Positions 9,059 through 18,449 of a DNA stretch of 53,677 bases are shown here, in pieces. Location of the stretch: NCBI GenBank assembly GCA_905182095.1, contig CAJJAQ010000105.1, positions 1-53,677 on the forward strand, in the 5' to 3' direction. The translations under genes and the position numbers were made by a program. Numbering within the stretch: position 1 is the stretch's first letter; every line of letters begins with the position of its first letter. The DNA is from an uncultured Pseudomonadales bacterium (GTDB lineage Bacteria > Pseudomonadota > Gammaproteobacteria > Pseudomonadales > Azotimanducaceae). Below the pieces are notes generated by a model. It had not been told where the DNA came from. It searched no databases and saw nothing but the letters and a program-made list of their open reading frames with translations.

Positions 9059-9074
9059 GGGGTAACAGTACCCC
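9059..9074. other. Short perfect hairpin between purD and coq7
   Basis: GGGGTA and TACCCC form a perfect six-base-pair stem with a four-base loop. No T-run follows on either strand, so termination is unproven. It may instead lie in the coq7 leader. Next to it, short TCGCCCTAT-like repeats overlap the 3' end of purD. Confidence 0.4.
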
Positions 9075-9107
9075 TTAGTGATTTGTTAACCCTGGAACTG
9101 CAGTACT

Positions 9108-10406
9108 TCACCTGCCTGCTGCCCTATTTGTCGCCCTATCTATCGCCCTATAGCCTATATCTTTACGAAAATATCTATTGCGCCAACCAATCAAGTCAAC
9201 GCGTTCGTAGGCCAAGGCTTGGGCGATTTCGACGCTCTCGCCAAGGCCAACAACACAGAGCACGCGACCACCTGCGGTAACAACCTTACCGTCAGCGTCC
9301 CGAGTACCGGCATGAAAAACCTTAGTATCCAATAAATCTTTATCTAGACCGGTAATTTCATCGCCGCCGGTATAATCCCCGGGATATCCACCAGCCGCCA
9401 TAACCACACCCAAGGCCATACGCGGATCAAAATCTAATGGCGCGTCAGTAAGCGTGCCAGCCACAGCTGACATAAGACACTGCAACAAATCCGCACGCAA
9501 GCGCATCATCACAGGCTGAGCCTCTGGGTCACCAAAGCGGCAATTAAATTCTACCACCTTGATCTGGCCTTCATGATCAATCATCAAACCAGCATACAAA
9601 AAACCAACATAAGGTATGCCGTCTGCAGCCATGCCGGCCAAAGTAGGATTGATCACCTTCTCCATAGCCAACTTATGTACAGCACTGGTGACAACAGGGG
9701 CGGGCGAATATGCGCCCATACCACCGGTATTAGGACCACGGTCGCCATCATCACGCGCCTTATGATCTTGAGAGGAGGCAAAAGGTACTGCCGTTTTACC
9801 GTCGCATAAACAGATGAAACTCGCTTCTTCGCCTTGTAAAAATTCTTCAATAACCACTTTGTGACCGGCTTCACCAAAGCCATTGCCACTGAGCATATCT
9901 TCTACGGCGGCAATAGCTTCTTCTTCGCTTTGCGCAACGACTACGCCTTTGCCAGCAGCTAAGCCATCTGCCTTCACAACTATGGGCGCACCATTGTCCC
10001 TAATGTATTGAGTGGCTTCGCTTACGTCTGTAAACGAGGCATAAGCTGCGGTGGGTATATTATGTCGCCGCATGAAATCTTTACTGAACGCTTTGGAACC
10101 TTCTAATTGCGCTGCCGCTTGGCTGGGACCAAAACAGGGCAAGCCCGCAGCAATAAATTGATCTACTGCGCCCATAACCAACGGGGCTTCTGGGCCGACG
10201 ATGGTAAAGTCAATGTGCTCTGATTGAGCCAACTCGAGCAAACTCTCAATATCAGTTGCAACAATGTCCACGTTGCGTACGCCACGCTCTAATCCAGTTC
10301 CGGCATTACCTGGAGCAACTAAAACTTCTGTTACTCCGGCACTTTGTACGAGCTTCCATGCCAAGGCATGTTCACGTCCACCTGAACCAATGACCAATAC
10401 TTTCAT
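9108..10406 (-). CDS. purD: Phosphoribosylamine-glycine ligase
   Basis: The 432-residue ATP-grasp enzyme makes glycinamide ribonucleotide, step two of purine synthesis. It begins MKVLVIGSGGREHALAW and contains the GPEAPL, ATP-grasp KADGLAAGKGV and VVEFNCRFGDPE elements. The last family element is WRNRYFRKDIGYRAI. Beyond it, about nine residues (RATNRAAGR) are encoded partly by short GCCCTAT-like repeats at 9117-9160 and look like a recent extension. purH lies 79 bases upstream on the same strand, the usual purH-purD operon. Confidence 0.96.
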   Translation of the reverse strand: MKVLVIGSGGREHALAWKLVQSAGVTEVLVAPGNAGTGLERGVRNVDIVATDIESLLELAQSEHIDFTIVGPEAPLVMGAVDQFIAAGLPCFGPSQAAAQLEGSKAFSKDFMRRHNIPTAAYASFTDVSEATQYIRDNGAPIVVKADGLAAGKGVVVAQSEEEAIAAVEDMLSGNGFGEAGHKVVIEEFLQGEEASFICLCDGKTAVPFASSQDHKARDDGDRGPNTGGMGAYSPAPVVTSAVHKLAMEKVINPTLAGMAADGIPYVGFLYAGLMIDHEGQIKVVEFNCRFGDPEAQPVMMRLRADLLQCLMSAVAGTLTDAPLDFDPRMALGVVMAAGGYPGDYTGGDEITGLDKDLLDTKVFHAGTRDADGKVVTAGGRVLCVVGLGESVEIAQALAYERVDLIGWRNRYFRKDIGYRAIDRATNRAAGR

Positions 10407-10485
10407 CGTCTCACTCTTCTAATTAGTGCTAATAAATAGCTGACTGTCTTAATCCCACAGTGGGGCTTAGCCTCAATTTAGAGAC

Positions 10486-12030
10486 TTAATGTCTAAAATG
10501 TCTTATCCCAGTGAAGACCATGGCGATGCCATGTTCATCAGCGGCATCAATGACCTCTTGGTCACGCATAGAGCCACCAGGCTGAATAACCGCACTAATA
10601 CCCGCCTGAGCTGCGGCATCAATACCATCCCTGAACGGGAAAAACGCATCTGACGCCATCACCGCGCCGGGCACTACAAGACCTTCTTCATCGGCCTTTA
10701 GGCCAGCAATCTTGGCACTGATCACACGACTCATTTGTCCCGCGCCCACGCCAATGGTTTGCAGATCTCGAGCATAAACAATGGCATTCGACTTCGTAAA
10801 CCAAGCAACTTTCCAAGCAAAGTGCAGATCAAGCATCTGGGCAGCGCTTGGCTGAATTTTAGAAACCACTCTTAAAGCTTCCTCATCTAGACACAACTCG
10901 TCAGCACTCTGCACCAGTAAACCACCACCAACTCGCTTAAGTTCACGACCGCGAGGGCTGGCGTCTAAAGGGCCACAAGACAGCAGTCTTACATTTTTCT
11001 TTTGTTTTGCAATTTCAATAGCCTCAGCATCTACACTGGGGGCGATAACCACTTCAACAAACTGTTGCTGCAGAATAGGCTCCAATACTTTGCCAGTTAA
11101 AGGCCGATTAAACGCAATTATGCCGCCAAAAGCAGATGTTGGATCGGTAGCAAAAGCCTTGTTATAAGCCTCCATCAAATCAGCACCAATACCAACACCA
11201 CATGGGTTGGCATGTTTAACAATGACGCAAGCGGGTTGATCAAATACTTTCACGCACTCAAGGGCCGCATCTGTATCGGCGACGTTGTTGTATGAAAGCG
11301 CTTTCCCTTGTAACTGTTGATAAGAAGCAATTTGGCCAGACTTCGCTGGATTTACTTCGCGATAAAAGGCCGCCTGCTGATGAGGATTTTCGCCATAACG
11401 CATGTCGGCGGCCTTATCGAAAGTTAAGGTCAAGGAATCTGGTAACAACTCGTCAGCCCCAAGATAGCCCGCAACCGTTGCATCATATTGAGCCGTATGG
11501 CGAAATGCCTTCACTGCGAAACTACGACACATTGCTGCATCAATAGTGTTGCCGGCCAAACATTCAGCGAGCTGAGCATAATCCGCTGGATCAACAAGCG
11601 TAAGCACGCTGGCGTGATTTTTTGCTGCAGCACGAAGCATAGTTGGGCCACCGATATCAATGTTCTCAATAGCCATTTCATCAGTGCAGTCATCGCCAGC
11701 AATAGTCGCAGCAAACGGGTAAAGATTAACCACAACCAAATCGATTGGACTAATGTCGTTAGCCGCCATGACCTCATCATCAACGCCACGACGAGCCAAT
11801 ATGCCACCGTGAATTTTAGGATGTAGTGTTTTCACCCGGCCATCCATCATCTCCGGGAAGCCGGTATAAGATGCCACTTCGGTAACGGCAATTCCTGCCT
11901 TTTGCAACGCAGTATAAGTACCACCGGTGGAGAGAATCTCTACATTTGCCTTCACCAGCGCTTGGCCTAATTCTGCTAAACCACTTTTATCCGAAACGCT
12001 AATAAGCGCCCTACGAATATTTAACGGCAT
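10486..12030 (-). CDS. purH: Bifunctional AICAR formyltransferase/IMP cyclohydrolase
   Basis: The 514-residue protein catalyses the last two steps of IMP synthesis. The N-terminal IMP cyclohydrolase domain shows [21 protein letters not shown] and [15 protein letters not shown]. The C-terminal formyltransferase domain shows [18 protein letters not shown] (catalytic Lys-His), SNAIVYA and GIRHFRH at the end. Length matches the family. GGAGAG sits just before the ATG. In pseudomonads fis precedes purH, but here only 99 bases separate purH from dusB and no fis is present. Confidence 0.97.
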   Translation of the reverse strand: MPLNIRRALISVSDKSGLAELGQALVKANVEILSTGGTYTALQKAGIAVTEVASYTGFPEMMDGRVKTLHPKIHGGILARRGVDDEVMAANDISPIDLVVVNLYPFAATIAGDDCTDEMAIENIDIGGPTMLRAAAKNHASVLTLVDPADYAQLAECLAGNTIDAAMCRSFAVKAFRHTAQYDATVAGYLGADELLPDSLTLTFDKAADMRYGENPHQQAAFYREVNPAKSGQIASYQQLQGKALSYNNVADTDAALECVKVFDQPACVIVKHANPCGVGIGADLMEAYNKAFATDPTSAFGGIIAFNRPLTGKVLEPILQQQFVEVVIAPSVDAEAIEIAKQKKNVRLLSCGPLDASPRGRELKRVGGGLLVQSADELCLDEEALRVVSKIQPSAAQMLDLHFAWKVAWFTKSNAIVYARDLQTIGVGAGQMSRVISAKIAGLKADEEGLVVPGAVMASDAFFPFRDGIDAAAQAGISAVIQPGGSMRDQEVIDAADEHGIAMVFTGIRHFRH

Positions 12031-12129
12031 TTATCTCTCCTTTCTATAAAGACAAAATTTCTTCTATGACACTGAATGCCCAAAAGTTTCAAATACGAAT
12101 AACGATTAACCCCAAAATAGGGCAAATAT

Positions 12130-13161
12130 TTAGGCGGCTGAGTTCATTTGCAATTGGCTTTCACCAACTAACCGAGAGCTGTTAGCAAACGCCAGCGGTC
12201 CTTGACTCAGTAGACTCAGCCAAACCACCTGAGCGTCAGCAGAATCTAATGGCATAAATTCTCGACAAAGGTGCGAGACACCCAATCGGCCCAGATAAGC
12301 TTCGATATGCTTACGCGCAATGCGTAGACCTTGCTCTGGTCCATAAAATTCATGCATTAACTTCAAGTGGCGCAGCATAATTTGTAGTTGTTGCTGACGA
12401 TTTGGCAACGGCTTACCAATCAATTCAGCAAAAATCCAAGGTTGACCAATAGCGCCTCGACCAATCATCACGCCGTCTGCGCCACTTATTTCCCGGGCCC
12501 TTTGCGCACTAGCCAAACTGTCGATATCACCGTTAACTAACAAGGGGATATTCAGTTTTTGTTTAGCCTGTTGTATTTTTTCGTAGCTGGCCTGGCCTTT
12601 AAAACGGCAAGCACGACTACGACCATGCATAACCACCATCCGCGCACCGGCTTCTTGAGCGACATACGCAGCAAGTACGCCAACTGCGTCGTCAATAGTC
12701 AGGCCAGTGCGAGTTTTGATAGTCACCGGCACATCTACAGCGCTGGCAACAGATTCGACAATGCGGCCAATATTATCAATATCCGCCAACAGCGCAGAGC
12801 CAGCGGCTTTGCGACAAACTTTTTTAGCCGGACAACCAAAGTTTATGTCGATGACTTCCACGCCTTCGCCAACCAAGCGTTTTGCCGACTCAGCCATTAC
12901 TAATGGGTCGTGCCCAGCTATCTGTACGGCATTTGGATTTACGCCAGGAACCAGCACGCGCCGCAAACGGCTCTTACCGGTTTCCCATAACTCAGCTTTT
13001 GAAGTCACCATTTCGCTGACCATATACCCAGCACCCAGTTCCCAAGCCAAAGTGCGAAAAGGCACATCGGTCAAACCAGCCATTGGCGCAAGGGCAAAAG
13101 GACTGCGCAAGGACACGGTAGAGCTTAGAGAAATGGAATTTGCGGGCGCCACGACTGGCAT
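12130..13161 (-). CDS. dusB: tRNA-dihydrouridine synthase B
   Basis: This 343-residue FMN-dependent TIM-barrel enzyme reduces uridines in tRNA to dihydrouridine. Signatures are LAPMAGLTDVPFR, MVSEMVTSKAE, the catalytic-Cys loop INFGCPAKKVCRKAAGSAL and GADGVMIGRGAIGQPWIF. DusB is preferred over DusA and DusC because of CPAKKVCRKAAGSAL and its location next to purHD and prmA. DusB is normally co-transcribed with fis, and that partner is missing here. The first 18 residues before the conserved start are longer than in E. coli. Confidence 0.95.
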   Translation of the reverse strand: MPVVAPANSISLSSTVSLRSPFALAPMAGLTDVPFRTLAWELGAGYMVSEMVTSKAELWETGKSRLRRVLVPGVNPNAVQIAGHDPLVMAESAKRLVGEGVEVIDINFGCPAKKVCRKAAGSALLADIDNIGRIVESVASAVDVPVTIKTRTGLTIDDAVGVLAAYVAQEAGARMVVMHGRSRACRFKGQASYEKIQQAKQKLNIPLLVNGDIDSLASAQRAREISGADGVMIGRGAIGQPWIFAELIGKPLPNRQQQLQIMLRHLKLMHEFYGPEQGLRIARKHIEAYLGRLGVSHLCREFMPLDSADAQVVWLSLLSQGPLAFANSSRLVGESQLQMNSAA

Positions 13162-13248
13162 TTTTCGACCTCGGTTAAGTAGGCCGCAATGATAGCGCCG
13201 TCCGAGAAAAATCTATAGTGAGAAGTGGTTTGAAAAGAACAAAAGATT

Positions 13249-13271
13249 GGCCCGGCAAAATTTGCCAGGCC
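13249..13271 (-). terminator. Candidate terminator after the VOC gene
   Basis: A near-palindrome pairs GGCC and GGCA with TGCC and GGCC around a small AT loop, with one mismatch. It is followed on the - strand by AATCTTTTGTTCTTTT. It would end the transcript of the VOC gene before dusB. Confidence 0.5.
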
Positions 13272-13323
13272 GCTCCTTACAGTTACCTCTGAAGCCCAAA
13301 TTGAGCCCAGAAAACAGGCGTTA

Positions 13324-13695
13324 TTACATCTTCATTTCGTAAAAACAAAGTTTGTTGCCATCGGCATCGCGCACATAGGCACCATAGAAAATTGGCATGC
13401 GCTCACCAGGACCGCCCTCATCACTGGCGCCCAGCTCAATGGCCTTAGCATAAAGACGATCAACGCCCGCACGGTCGCCGCCAGAAATAGCAATCATGTT
13501 GCCATTACCTGAATGAGGTGTCTCTTCGTTGTAAGGCACACAAATGGCAATCATAGGCGCGTCAGTAGAGGTACCGTAAAATTTAATACGGTCCATACCG
13601 AACAACTGGGAAGCACCCATCTCAGCAAACAATGCGCCATAAAACGCGCATGCACTGTCCATATCACTCACACCGATCGTTGTATATCCAATCAT
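13324..13695 (-). CDS. VOC-family (glyoxalase/bleomycin-resistance fold) protein
   Basis: The 123-residue protein has a single vicinal-oxygen-chelate module pair. It starts IGYTTIGVSDMDSACAFYGALF and ends AYVRDADGNKLCFYEMKM, where Glu in the last strand is a typical metal ligand. Substrate is unknown: such proteins include glyoxalases, dioxygenases and antibiotic-binding proteins. GGAGA lies close upstream of the ATG. It stands alone between the prmA repeat array and a terminator-like hairpin, inside an otherwise conserved block, so it is likely an insertion with its own promoter. Confidence 0.8.
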   Translation of the reverse strand: MIGYTTIGVSDMDSACAFYGALFAEMGASQLFGMDRIKFYGTSTDAPMIAICVPYNEETPHSGNGNMIAISGGDRAGVDRLYAKAIELGASDEGGPGERMPIFYGAYVRDADGNKLCFYEMKM

Positions 13696-13850
13696 TCTAT
13701 TCTCCTTAAAAGATTACCTAAACCTTGTACAGCGACCCCTACCCACATGCAACCCGAATCAAAAATACAGCCACAAAACCCGAGAAAAGCACCCATCCAC
13801 ACGACACACGGTAAAAAATAGAAAAACGCCACAAAACGAAACGTGATGTT

Positions 13851-14015
13851 CCCCCACAGACCGTGGGCTTAATAAAAAGAATTGTTCCCCCACAGATCAT
13901 GGCCCTAATAAAAAGAACTGATTCCCCACAAACCATGGGCTTAATAAATAAAAGCCCCACAAAACATGGCCCTAATAAATAAAAGCCCCACAGACCGTGG
14001 CTCTAATAAACAACC
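13851..14015 (-). repeat. Five tandem terminator-like hairpin repeats behind prmA
   Basis: Five copies start at 13851, 13887, 13924, 13955 and 13986, with periods of 36, 37, 31 and 31 bases. Each has the core CCCCACAGACCGTGGG with variants, then CTTAATAAA or CCTAATAAA. Read on the - strand, the prmA sense, most units give a four- to five-base-pair CCAC/GTGG stem followed by a T-rich stretch such as CTTTTATTTATT. The unit nearest prmA includes its TAG stop, so the array looks like a terminator duplicated outward from the gene. Confidence 0.85.
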
Positions 14016-14929
14016 CCAACCAAACACGCCCACTGCTCCTCAATAATTGGCTCCGCGAACTGAACGCTCGGATAGGCCGCCATCACATCATCGGCCTGCT
14101 CAGCCAAAACACCAGACAAAACTAGCTGGCCACCCGGTCCAAGCAATCCAACAAATTCATCTGCCAAATTAATCAGTGGCGCCGCCAAAATATTGGCTAC
14201 AAGAAGGTCAAAGGAGCCTGCAAATTTGGCCCGCTCTAACTCAGGCAATTGCTGCCATTGGGCTAATGACAAAGTGTCGATACTGGCTGCAACATTATTG
14301 AATTGGGCATTTTCATTGGTAGCCAGAACAGCTTGATCATCATGATCCACTGCCACCACCTTGGCGCCCAGAAGCGCAGCGCCGATAGCCAATATTCCAG
14401 AGCCACAACCAAAATCCATAACTCGTTGCTGCGGCTTAAGGTGCAAGGCGATCCACTCAAGGCACATTCGTGTGGTGGGGTGACTGCCACTACCAAATGC
14501 CAGACCGGGCTCTAAATATAAATATGTTTGGTCGCTATCCTCAACGATCGATGCAGCAGAACCGCCCTCGCCCTCAAAAGACTTCGGCTGCAACCATAAC
14601 CGACCACCAAATTGGGCGTTCACAGCATGATTAAGCATGCGCAACTGCCAATCTTCTTCACCAACAAAATCCACTTCCAAGCGCCGGTGAATATCTGCAT
14701 CAATACCCGTTAGGGCATCGCCAAGCCCGGCAATATCAGCATCTAAGGGGAACAATGCTTTGAGTCGAATACTCCTCCATAAGGGAATGGCGCCCGGGTC
14801 GGGTTCTAACACCACCTCGTCAGCCAGGCTTTCTAAAGTCACAGCAGATGCACCCGCGTGGAGCAGTAACTCTTCGGCCGCAGCCACATTTACCGACGTT
14901 AGAGATAACGTCACTTGTAGCCAACTCAC
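14003..14929 (-). CDS. prmA: Ribosomal protein L11 methyltransferase
   Basis: The 308-residue SAM-dependent enzyme trimethylates ribosomal protein L11. After an N-terminal substrate-recognition domain starting MSWLQVTL come the SAM-binding motifs: GLAFGSGSHPTTRMCLEWI, VMDFGCGSGILAIGAALLGA, VDHDDQAV and LLVANILAAPL. The GTG start overlaps the accB stop as GTGA, implying translational coupling. In related bacteria accC lies between accB and prmA, but it is absent here. The stop codon lies inside the first unit of a tandem hairpin array. Confidence 0.96.
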   Translation of the reverse strand: MSWLQVTLSLTSVNVAAAEELLLHAGASAVTLESLADEVVLEPDPGAIPLWRSIRLKALFPLDADIAGLGDALTGIDADIHRRLEVDFVGEEDWQLRMLNHAVNAQFGGRLWLQPKSFEGEGGSAASIVEDSDQTYLYLEPGLAFGSGSHPTTRMCLEWIALHLKPQQRVMDFGCGSGILAIGAALLGAKVVAVDHDDQAVLATNENAQFNNVAASIDTLSLAQWQQLPELERAKFAGSFDLLVANILAAPLINLADEFVGLLGPGGQLVLSGVLAEQADDVMAAYPSVQFAEPIIEEQWACLVGVVY

Positions 14930-15360
14930 AAAAGTTTAAACAGCGCTGATCCAGTTGCTACGGCATCGCCATTAGCCACGCATATCTCTGTCACCGTACC
15001 GGCATGCACAGCAGTAATTTCATTCATCATTTTCATGCTTTCAATAATGCACAGTACCTCACCAGCGGTAACCTGCTGACCCAGCGCAACAAAGGGCTGT
15101 GCTTCTGGGTTGACCGCCTGATAAAAAACACCGGCCATCGGAGCAATCACATTCTGAGTAGGTGCAGACTGTTTGGGTGCAGTTTGCACAGGTGCAAACT
15201 GCGCTGGCGCAAATTGCGCCACTGAAGCAACACCAGACTCTGCTGATACAGAATTTGGCATAACAATACGAATTGACTCGTCGCCGCTACTGACTTCAAG
15301 CTCTGAAATACCTGATTCTTCTACCAACTCAATTAATTTTTTTACTTTACGCAGATCCAT
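14926..15360 (-). CDS. accB: Biotin carboxyl carrier protein of acetyl-CoA carboxylase
   Basis: The 144-residue carrier has an N-terminal helical domain (MDLRKVKKLIELVEESGI) and a low-complexity linker. The linker repeats Ala-Gln-Phe-Ala-Pro-like units. The C-terminal biotinyl domain has the modified Lys in IESMKMMNEI. It carries carboxybiotin between AccC and AccA/D in fatty-acid synthesis. The ATG at 15360 has GGAG six bases upstream; a TTG at 15372 would add four residues. accC, its near-universal operon partner, does not follow, and prmA takes its place with a four-base overlap. accC must be elsewhere in the genome. Confidence 0.95.
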   Translation of the reverse strand: MDLRKVKKLIELVEESGISELEVSSGDESIRIVMPNSVSAESGVASVAQFAPAQFAPVQTAPKQSAPTQNVIAPMAGVFYQAVNPEAQPFVALGQQVTAGEVLCIIESMKMMNEITAVHAGTVTEICVANGDAVATGSALFKLL

Positions 15361-15432
15361 ATTACTCTCCAATGACTGCTGACCTAATCGCTACTTCGCC
15401 GCCCACCCTCAAGCGTGCAACTAGAGCAGTTT

Positions 15433-15891
15433 TTACGCGGTATTTGCTAAATTACGAGATGCCGCTTGCAGAGCAAACTCATAGCCTTGGGCACCCATCC
15501 CGGCGATAACACCTACCGCAATATCACTTAAATAGGAGGTGTGACGGAAGGCTTCCCGGGCGTGGACATTCGACAAATGCACTTCAACGAAAGGAATAGC
15601 AACCCCAAGAAAAGCATCGCGCAGAGCTATACTTGTGTGGGTAAGTGCGCCCGGATTAATAATAATGAAAGCCACACCATCGGTCTTTGCTTGATGCACA
15701 GCGTCGACTAACTCGTGCTCGGCATTGCTTTGCAGGCAGGTCATTAATTGACCCTGCTCTGCAGCCAAACTTACCAAGCGAGCTTCGATATCTGCCAAAG
15801 TCTCATTGCCATAAACATCTGGCTCTCGAGTGCCGAGCAAATTCAGATTTGGGCCGTTAAGCAACAAAATTTTTAAACTAGGGTCAAGCAT
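15433..15891 (-). CDS. aroQ: 3-dehydroquinate dehydratase, type II
   Basis: The 152-residue enzyme forms 3-dehydroshikimate in the shikimate pathway. Signatures are [20 protein letters not shown] (catalytic Arg and Tyr loop), [28 protein letters not shown] and the catalytic His in [14 protein letters not shown]. Type II length is normal. The aroQ-accB pairing is ancient, and here the genes are 72 bases apart on the same strand. Chorismate from this route feeds TrpE, which is also in the window. Confidence 0.96.
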   Translation of the reverse strand: MLDPSLKILLLNGPNLNLLGTREPDVYGNETLADIEARLVSLAAEQGQLMTCLQSNAEHELVDAVHQAKTDGVAFIIINPGALTHTSIALRDAFLGVAIPFVEVHLSNVHAREAFRHTSYLSDIAVGVIAGMGAQGYEFALQAASRNLANTA

Positions 15892-16020
15892 AAAACACCT
15901 TTAGGTAATAACACTCAGTGGCTGGATGAAATTTGAACTATATTCGCAATACGAGAAGTTTATAGCGAATTTGGGCTATTTAGCCACACATTCAAAGAAC
16001 TTTAATCGCTTCGCATTTCT

Positions 16021-18105
16021 CTATGTTTTAAAATCCGCTAAAACTCGGGCCAAATGAGCGGAAAAACGTCGCACATCTACCTCACCTTGCACTCTAAATT
16101 CTTCTATCTCGCGGGCTTCCCCGTCGAAAAACACCATGCTCGGAGGCCCAAATAGACCAAAATGCTTTAGCAATACACGGTCAATATCGTCATTTGCGGT
16201 AACATCGGCGCGCAGCAAAGTATATTGCCTCAGTAGCCTAGCCACTTCAGGTGCAGGAAAAACATTGCGCTCCATGGTCTTACAAGAAATACACCAGTCT
16301 GCGTATAAATCCAGCATAACCGGCTTATCACTGGCCAAAATCAAACCTTCCACTTGCTCTACGCTTTTCACCGGCTGCCACTGCACTTCATTGGCCTCAC
16401 CAGCCCCGGCGCCTGACGCAGAGTGACCGCTCGCAAACTTCAGCGGTTGCAATGGATCGATGGCCCCTGACGCTGCGCCAACTAAACAAAAAGCACCCCA
16501 CAACAGCATGATCAAACCGACCATTTGGCTGAATTTGCCAGATGTATCCTTGTTGGTGAAATCTAATGCACCCAAGAACACACCACTGCCGAGTAAAAGA
16601 ATCGCCCATAGAACTAACACCACTGCACCCGGTAACAACCGTTCCAACAGCCATATCGCCACACCCAGCAAACCAACAGCAAAAGCGCCTTTGACTAAAT
16701 TCATCCAAGCGCCCGCTCTAGGCAGCCAATGTCCTCCGCTGCCGCCCACAACAAGTAACGGCACACCCATGCCCATACCTAGCGCAAATAGCGTACTGCC
16801 ACCCAAAATCACATCGCCAGTATTAGATATATATATCAGCGCTCCGGCCAACGGCGCTGATATGCATGGAGAAACCACTAAGCTAGAAAGCGCGCCCATA
16901 ACAAATACTGAAGGATGGCGACCGCCGCTCTGAGCGCCACTGCGCTCACCCAACCACTGCTGCAAACCTTGTGGCAAAGCTAATTCATAAAAACCAAACA
17001 TAGACCCCGCCAGGCCAACAAACACCGCGGCAAAGGTAATTAAGACCGCCGGACTTTGCAGCTTGGCCTGCAAATTCAACTCGGCGCCAAATAAACCAAC
17101 CAAGGAGCCGACCAAGGCATAGGTTAAAGCCATGCCTAGGACATAGGCCAACGACAAACTGAAAGCACGAGACTTAGATAGGCCCTCCCCTTCGCCGACA
17201 ATGATGCTGGATAAAATGGGTACCATTGGAAATACACAGGGGGTAAATGCTAAGCCAATGCCGAGTAAGAAAAATATCGCCCATGAGTAGGCATAACTTT
17301 CTTCTGCTAAAACACGAGCCAATTCTCGATCTTCGGTTTCCGAAATGCCGGCAACATTGGCAGTTGGCGAAGTTGCAGAGGATACAGCGCCTATAGTCGA
17401 CCCCTGATCTTGCGCAGCTCCACCACCAAATGACGTATCTGCGCCAAACCCAGAAGCTTGATCTGCAGGAATTAGCCCAGTAGATGTAAACGTAAAGTCT
17501 CTGCTTTCCGGCGGATAACAAAGACCTAAATCAGCACAGCCCTGATAATTGATGCTAATAGTTGTGCCATCTGTAGGACTACCAACCAACGGCACTACAA
17601 TCTCAACCTGGTCGTAATAAACCTCTACCTCGCCAAAGTATTCATCAACTTTGGTTTTCCCTTGAGGAATTTTAGCCTCAGCCAACATGGCCCCACTTTG
17701 GTCAGTGGCAAGATTAAAGCCAAACTGATGCTGGTATAAATAGTAGCCGGGGGGCATTTGCCAGCGCGCAACAATTGTTCTATCTGCTTGCAGTTCCGCG
17801 GTAAGGCGGAAAGCCTCATCCACGCGCAAAAACTCTGGCTCCTCATCTAACCAATTGTTAGCGCCATGAGCGCTGGAAAGACCAAAGGCCAAGATAACGG
17901 CAATTAACCAAGAACTAATACGACCTTTACCTAATTGGCCCCAAAGGCCGCGGCCATGGATAAACTGTTGCGGCGGCGAAATAGACTTCGCGCGCCCTCT
18001 ATTCGCCCCCCCTCTAATAGCTAAGCCTAAAAATGATAAACCGGAGAAAGCTAACTTGAGTAGCGCAACTCCAAATGAAAGAGTGTTAGAAAAAATGGTA
18101 CCCAC
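16021..18105 (-). CDS. dsbD: Protein-disulfide reductase DsbD
   Basis: The 694-residue inner-membrane protein moves electrons from cytoplasmic thioredoxin to periplasmic DsbC-type partners. An N-terminal periplasmic domain has the CADLGLCYPP cysteine pair. The eight-helix central domain holds the redox cysteines in TPCVFPMVPILSSIIV and SPCISAPLAGALIYIS. The C-terminal thioredoxin domain has YADWCISCK. About 90 residues precede the expected domain, including an early hydrophobic stretch and then the likely signal peptide ending LSSAHGANN. The only in-frame starts there are upstream, so the GTG at 18105 with GAGG before it is used. The N-terminus is longer than usual. Confidence 0.92.
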   Translation of the reverse strand: MGTIFSNTLSFGVALLKLAFSGLSFLGLAIRGGANRGRAKSISPPQQFIHGRGLWGQLGKGRISSWLIAVILAFGLSSAHGANNWLDEEPEFLRVDEAFRLTAELQADRTIVARWQMPPGYYLYQHQFGFNLATDQSGAMLAEAKIPQGKTKVDEYFGEVEVYYDQVEIVVPLVGSPTDGTTISINYQGCADLGLCYPPESRDFTFTSTGLIPADQASGFGADTSFGGGAAQDQGSTIGAVSSATSPTANVAGISETEDRELARVLAEESYAYSWAIFFLLGIGLAFTPCVFPMVPILSSIIVGEGEGLSKSRAFSLSLAYVLGMALTYALVGSLVGLFGAELNLQAKLQSPAVLITFAAVFVGLAGSMFGFYELALPQGLQQWLGERSGAQSGGRHPSVFVMGALSSLVVSPCISAPLAGALIYISNTGDVILGGSTLFALGMGMGVPLLVVGGSGGHWLPRAGAWMNLVKGAFAVGLLGVAIWLLERLLPGAVVLVLWAILLLGSGVFLGALDFTNKDTSGKFSQMVGLIMLLWGAFCLVGAASGAIDPLQPLKFASGHSASGAGAGEANEVQWQPVKSVEQVEGLILASDKPVMLDLYADWCISCKTMERNVFPAPEVARLLRQYTLLRADVTANDDIDRVLLKHFGLFGPPSMVFFDGEAREIEEFRVQGEVDVRRFSAHLARVLADFKT

Positions 18106-18449
18106 GACCTACCTCGCAATAGTTTAGACGCTGTGTTCAGCGAAATTTTCGGCTCTTTCGCCAGCGCAGTTAATAAGCGCGTTCTGCAACAGGGCGGGTT
18201 ACGGCCATCGCAGCTATTTGTAAATGACAGCAAACCGAATTGTGACAACATAGAATACTACCGGCACTATTCGTCCATTGTTAGCGCAGCCGGATAACAA
18301 ACCCTCAGATCATGGCCTCGGGCACCGCAACTTGGCATATCCGGCTCCGAAACCCCTCTTAGGCAGGATAACTCTATAGATATACAGCCCATGTCGTTAA
18401 GATAAGCACTAGAAATTTTCAACTAATTGCCAAGCGTCAAAAAAAGCCA
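18106..18449. other. Intergenic region between divergent dsbD and lipoprotein genes
   Basis: About 340 bases hold no open frame with coding character. It must contain the two divergent promoters. A TATAGATAT stretch near 18377 could be a -10 box for the + strand gene. No repeat or strong hairpin was seen. Confidence 0.4.

Noticed and set aside
13739-13960. A 73-residue frame on the - strand with repeated Cys-Gly-Gly units
   Set aside because: It is only the translation of the tandem hairpin array behind prmA; repeat periods of 36, 37, 31 and 31 bases are not multiples preserving frame throughout, and no ribosome-binding site is seen.
13851-14015. Possible CRISPR array
   Set aside because: Whole units repeat, without unique spacers between conserved repeats, and no cas gene is near.
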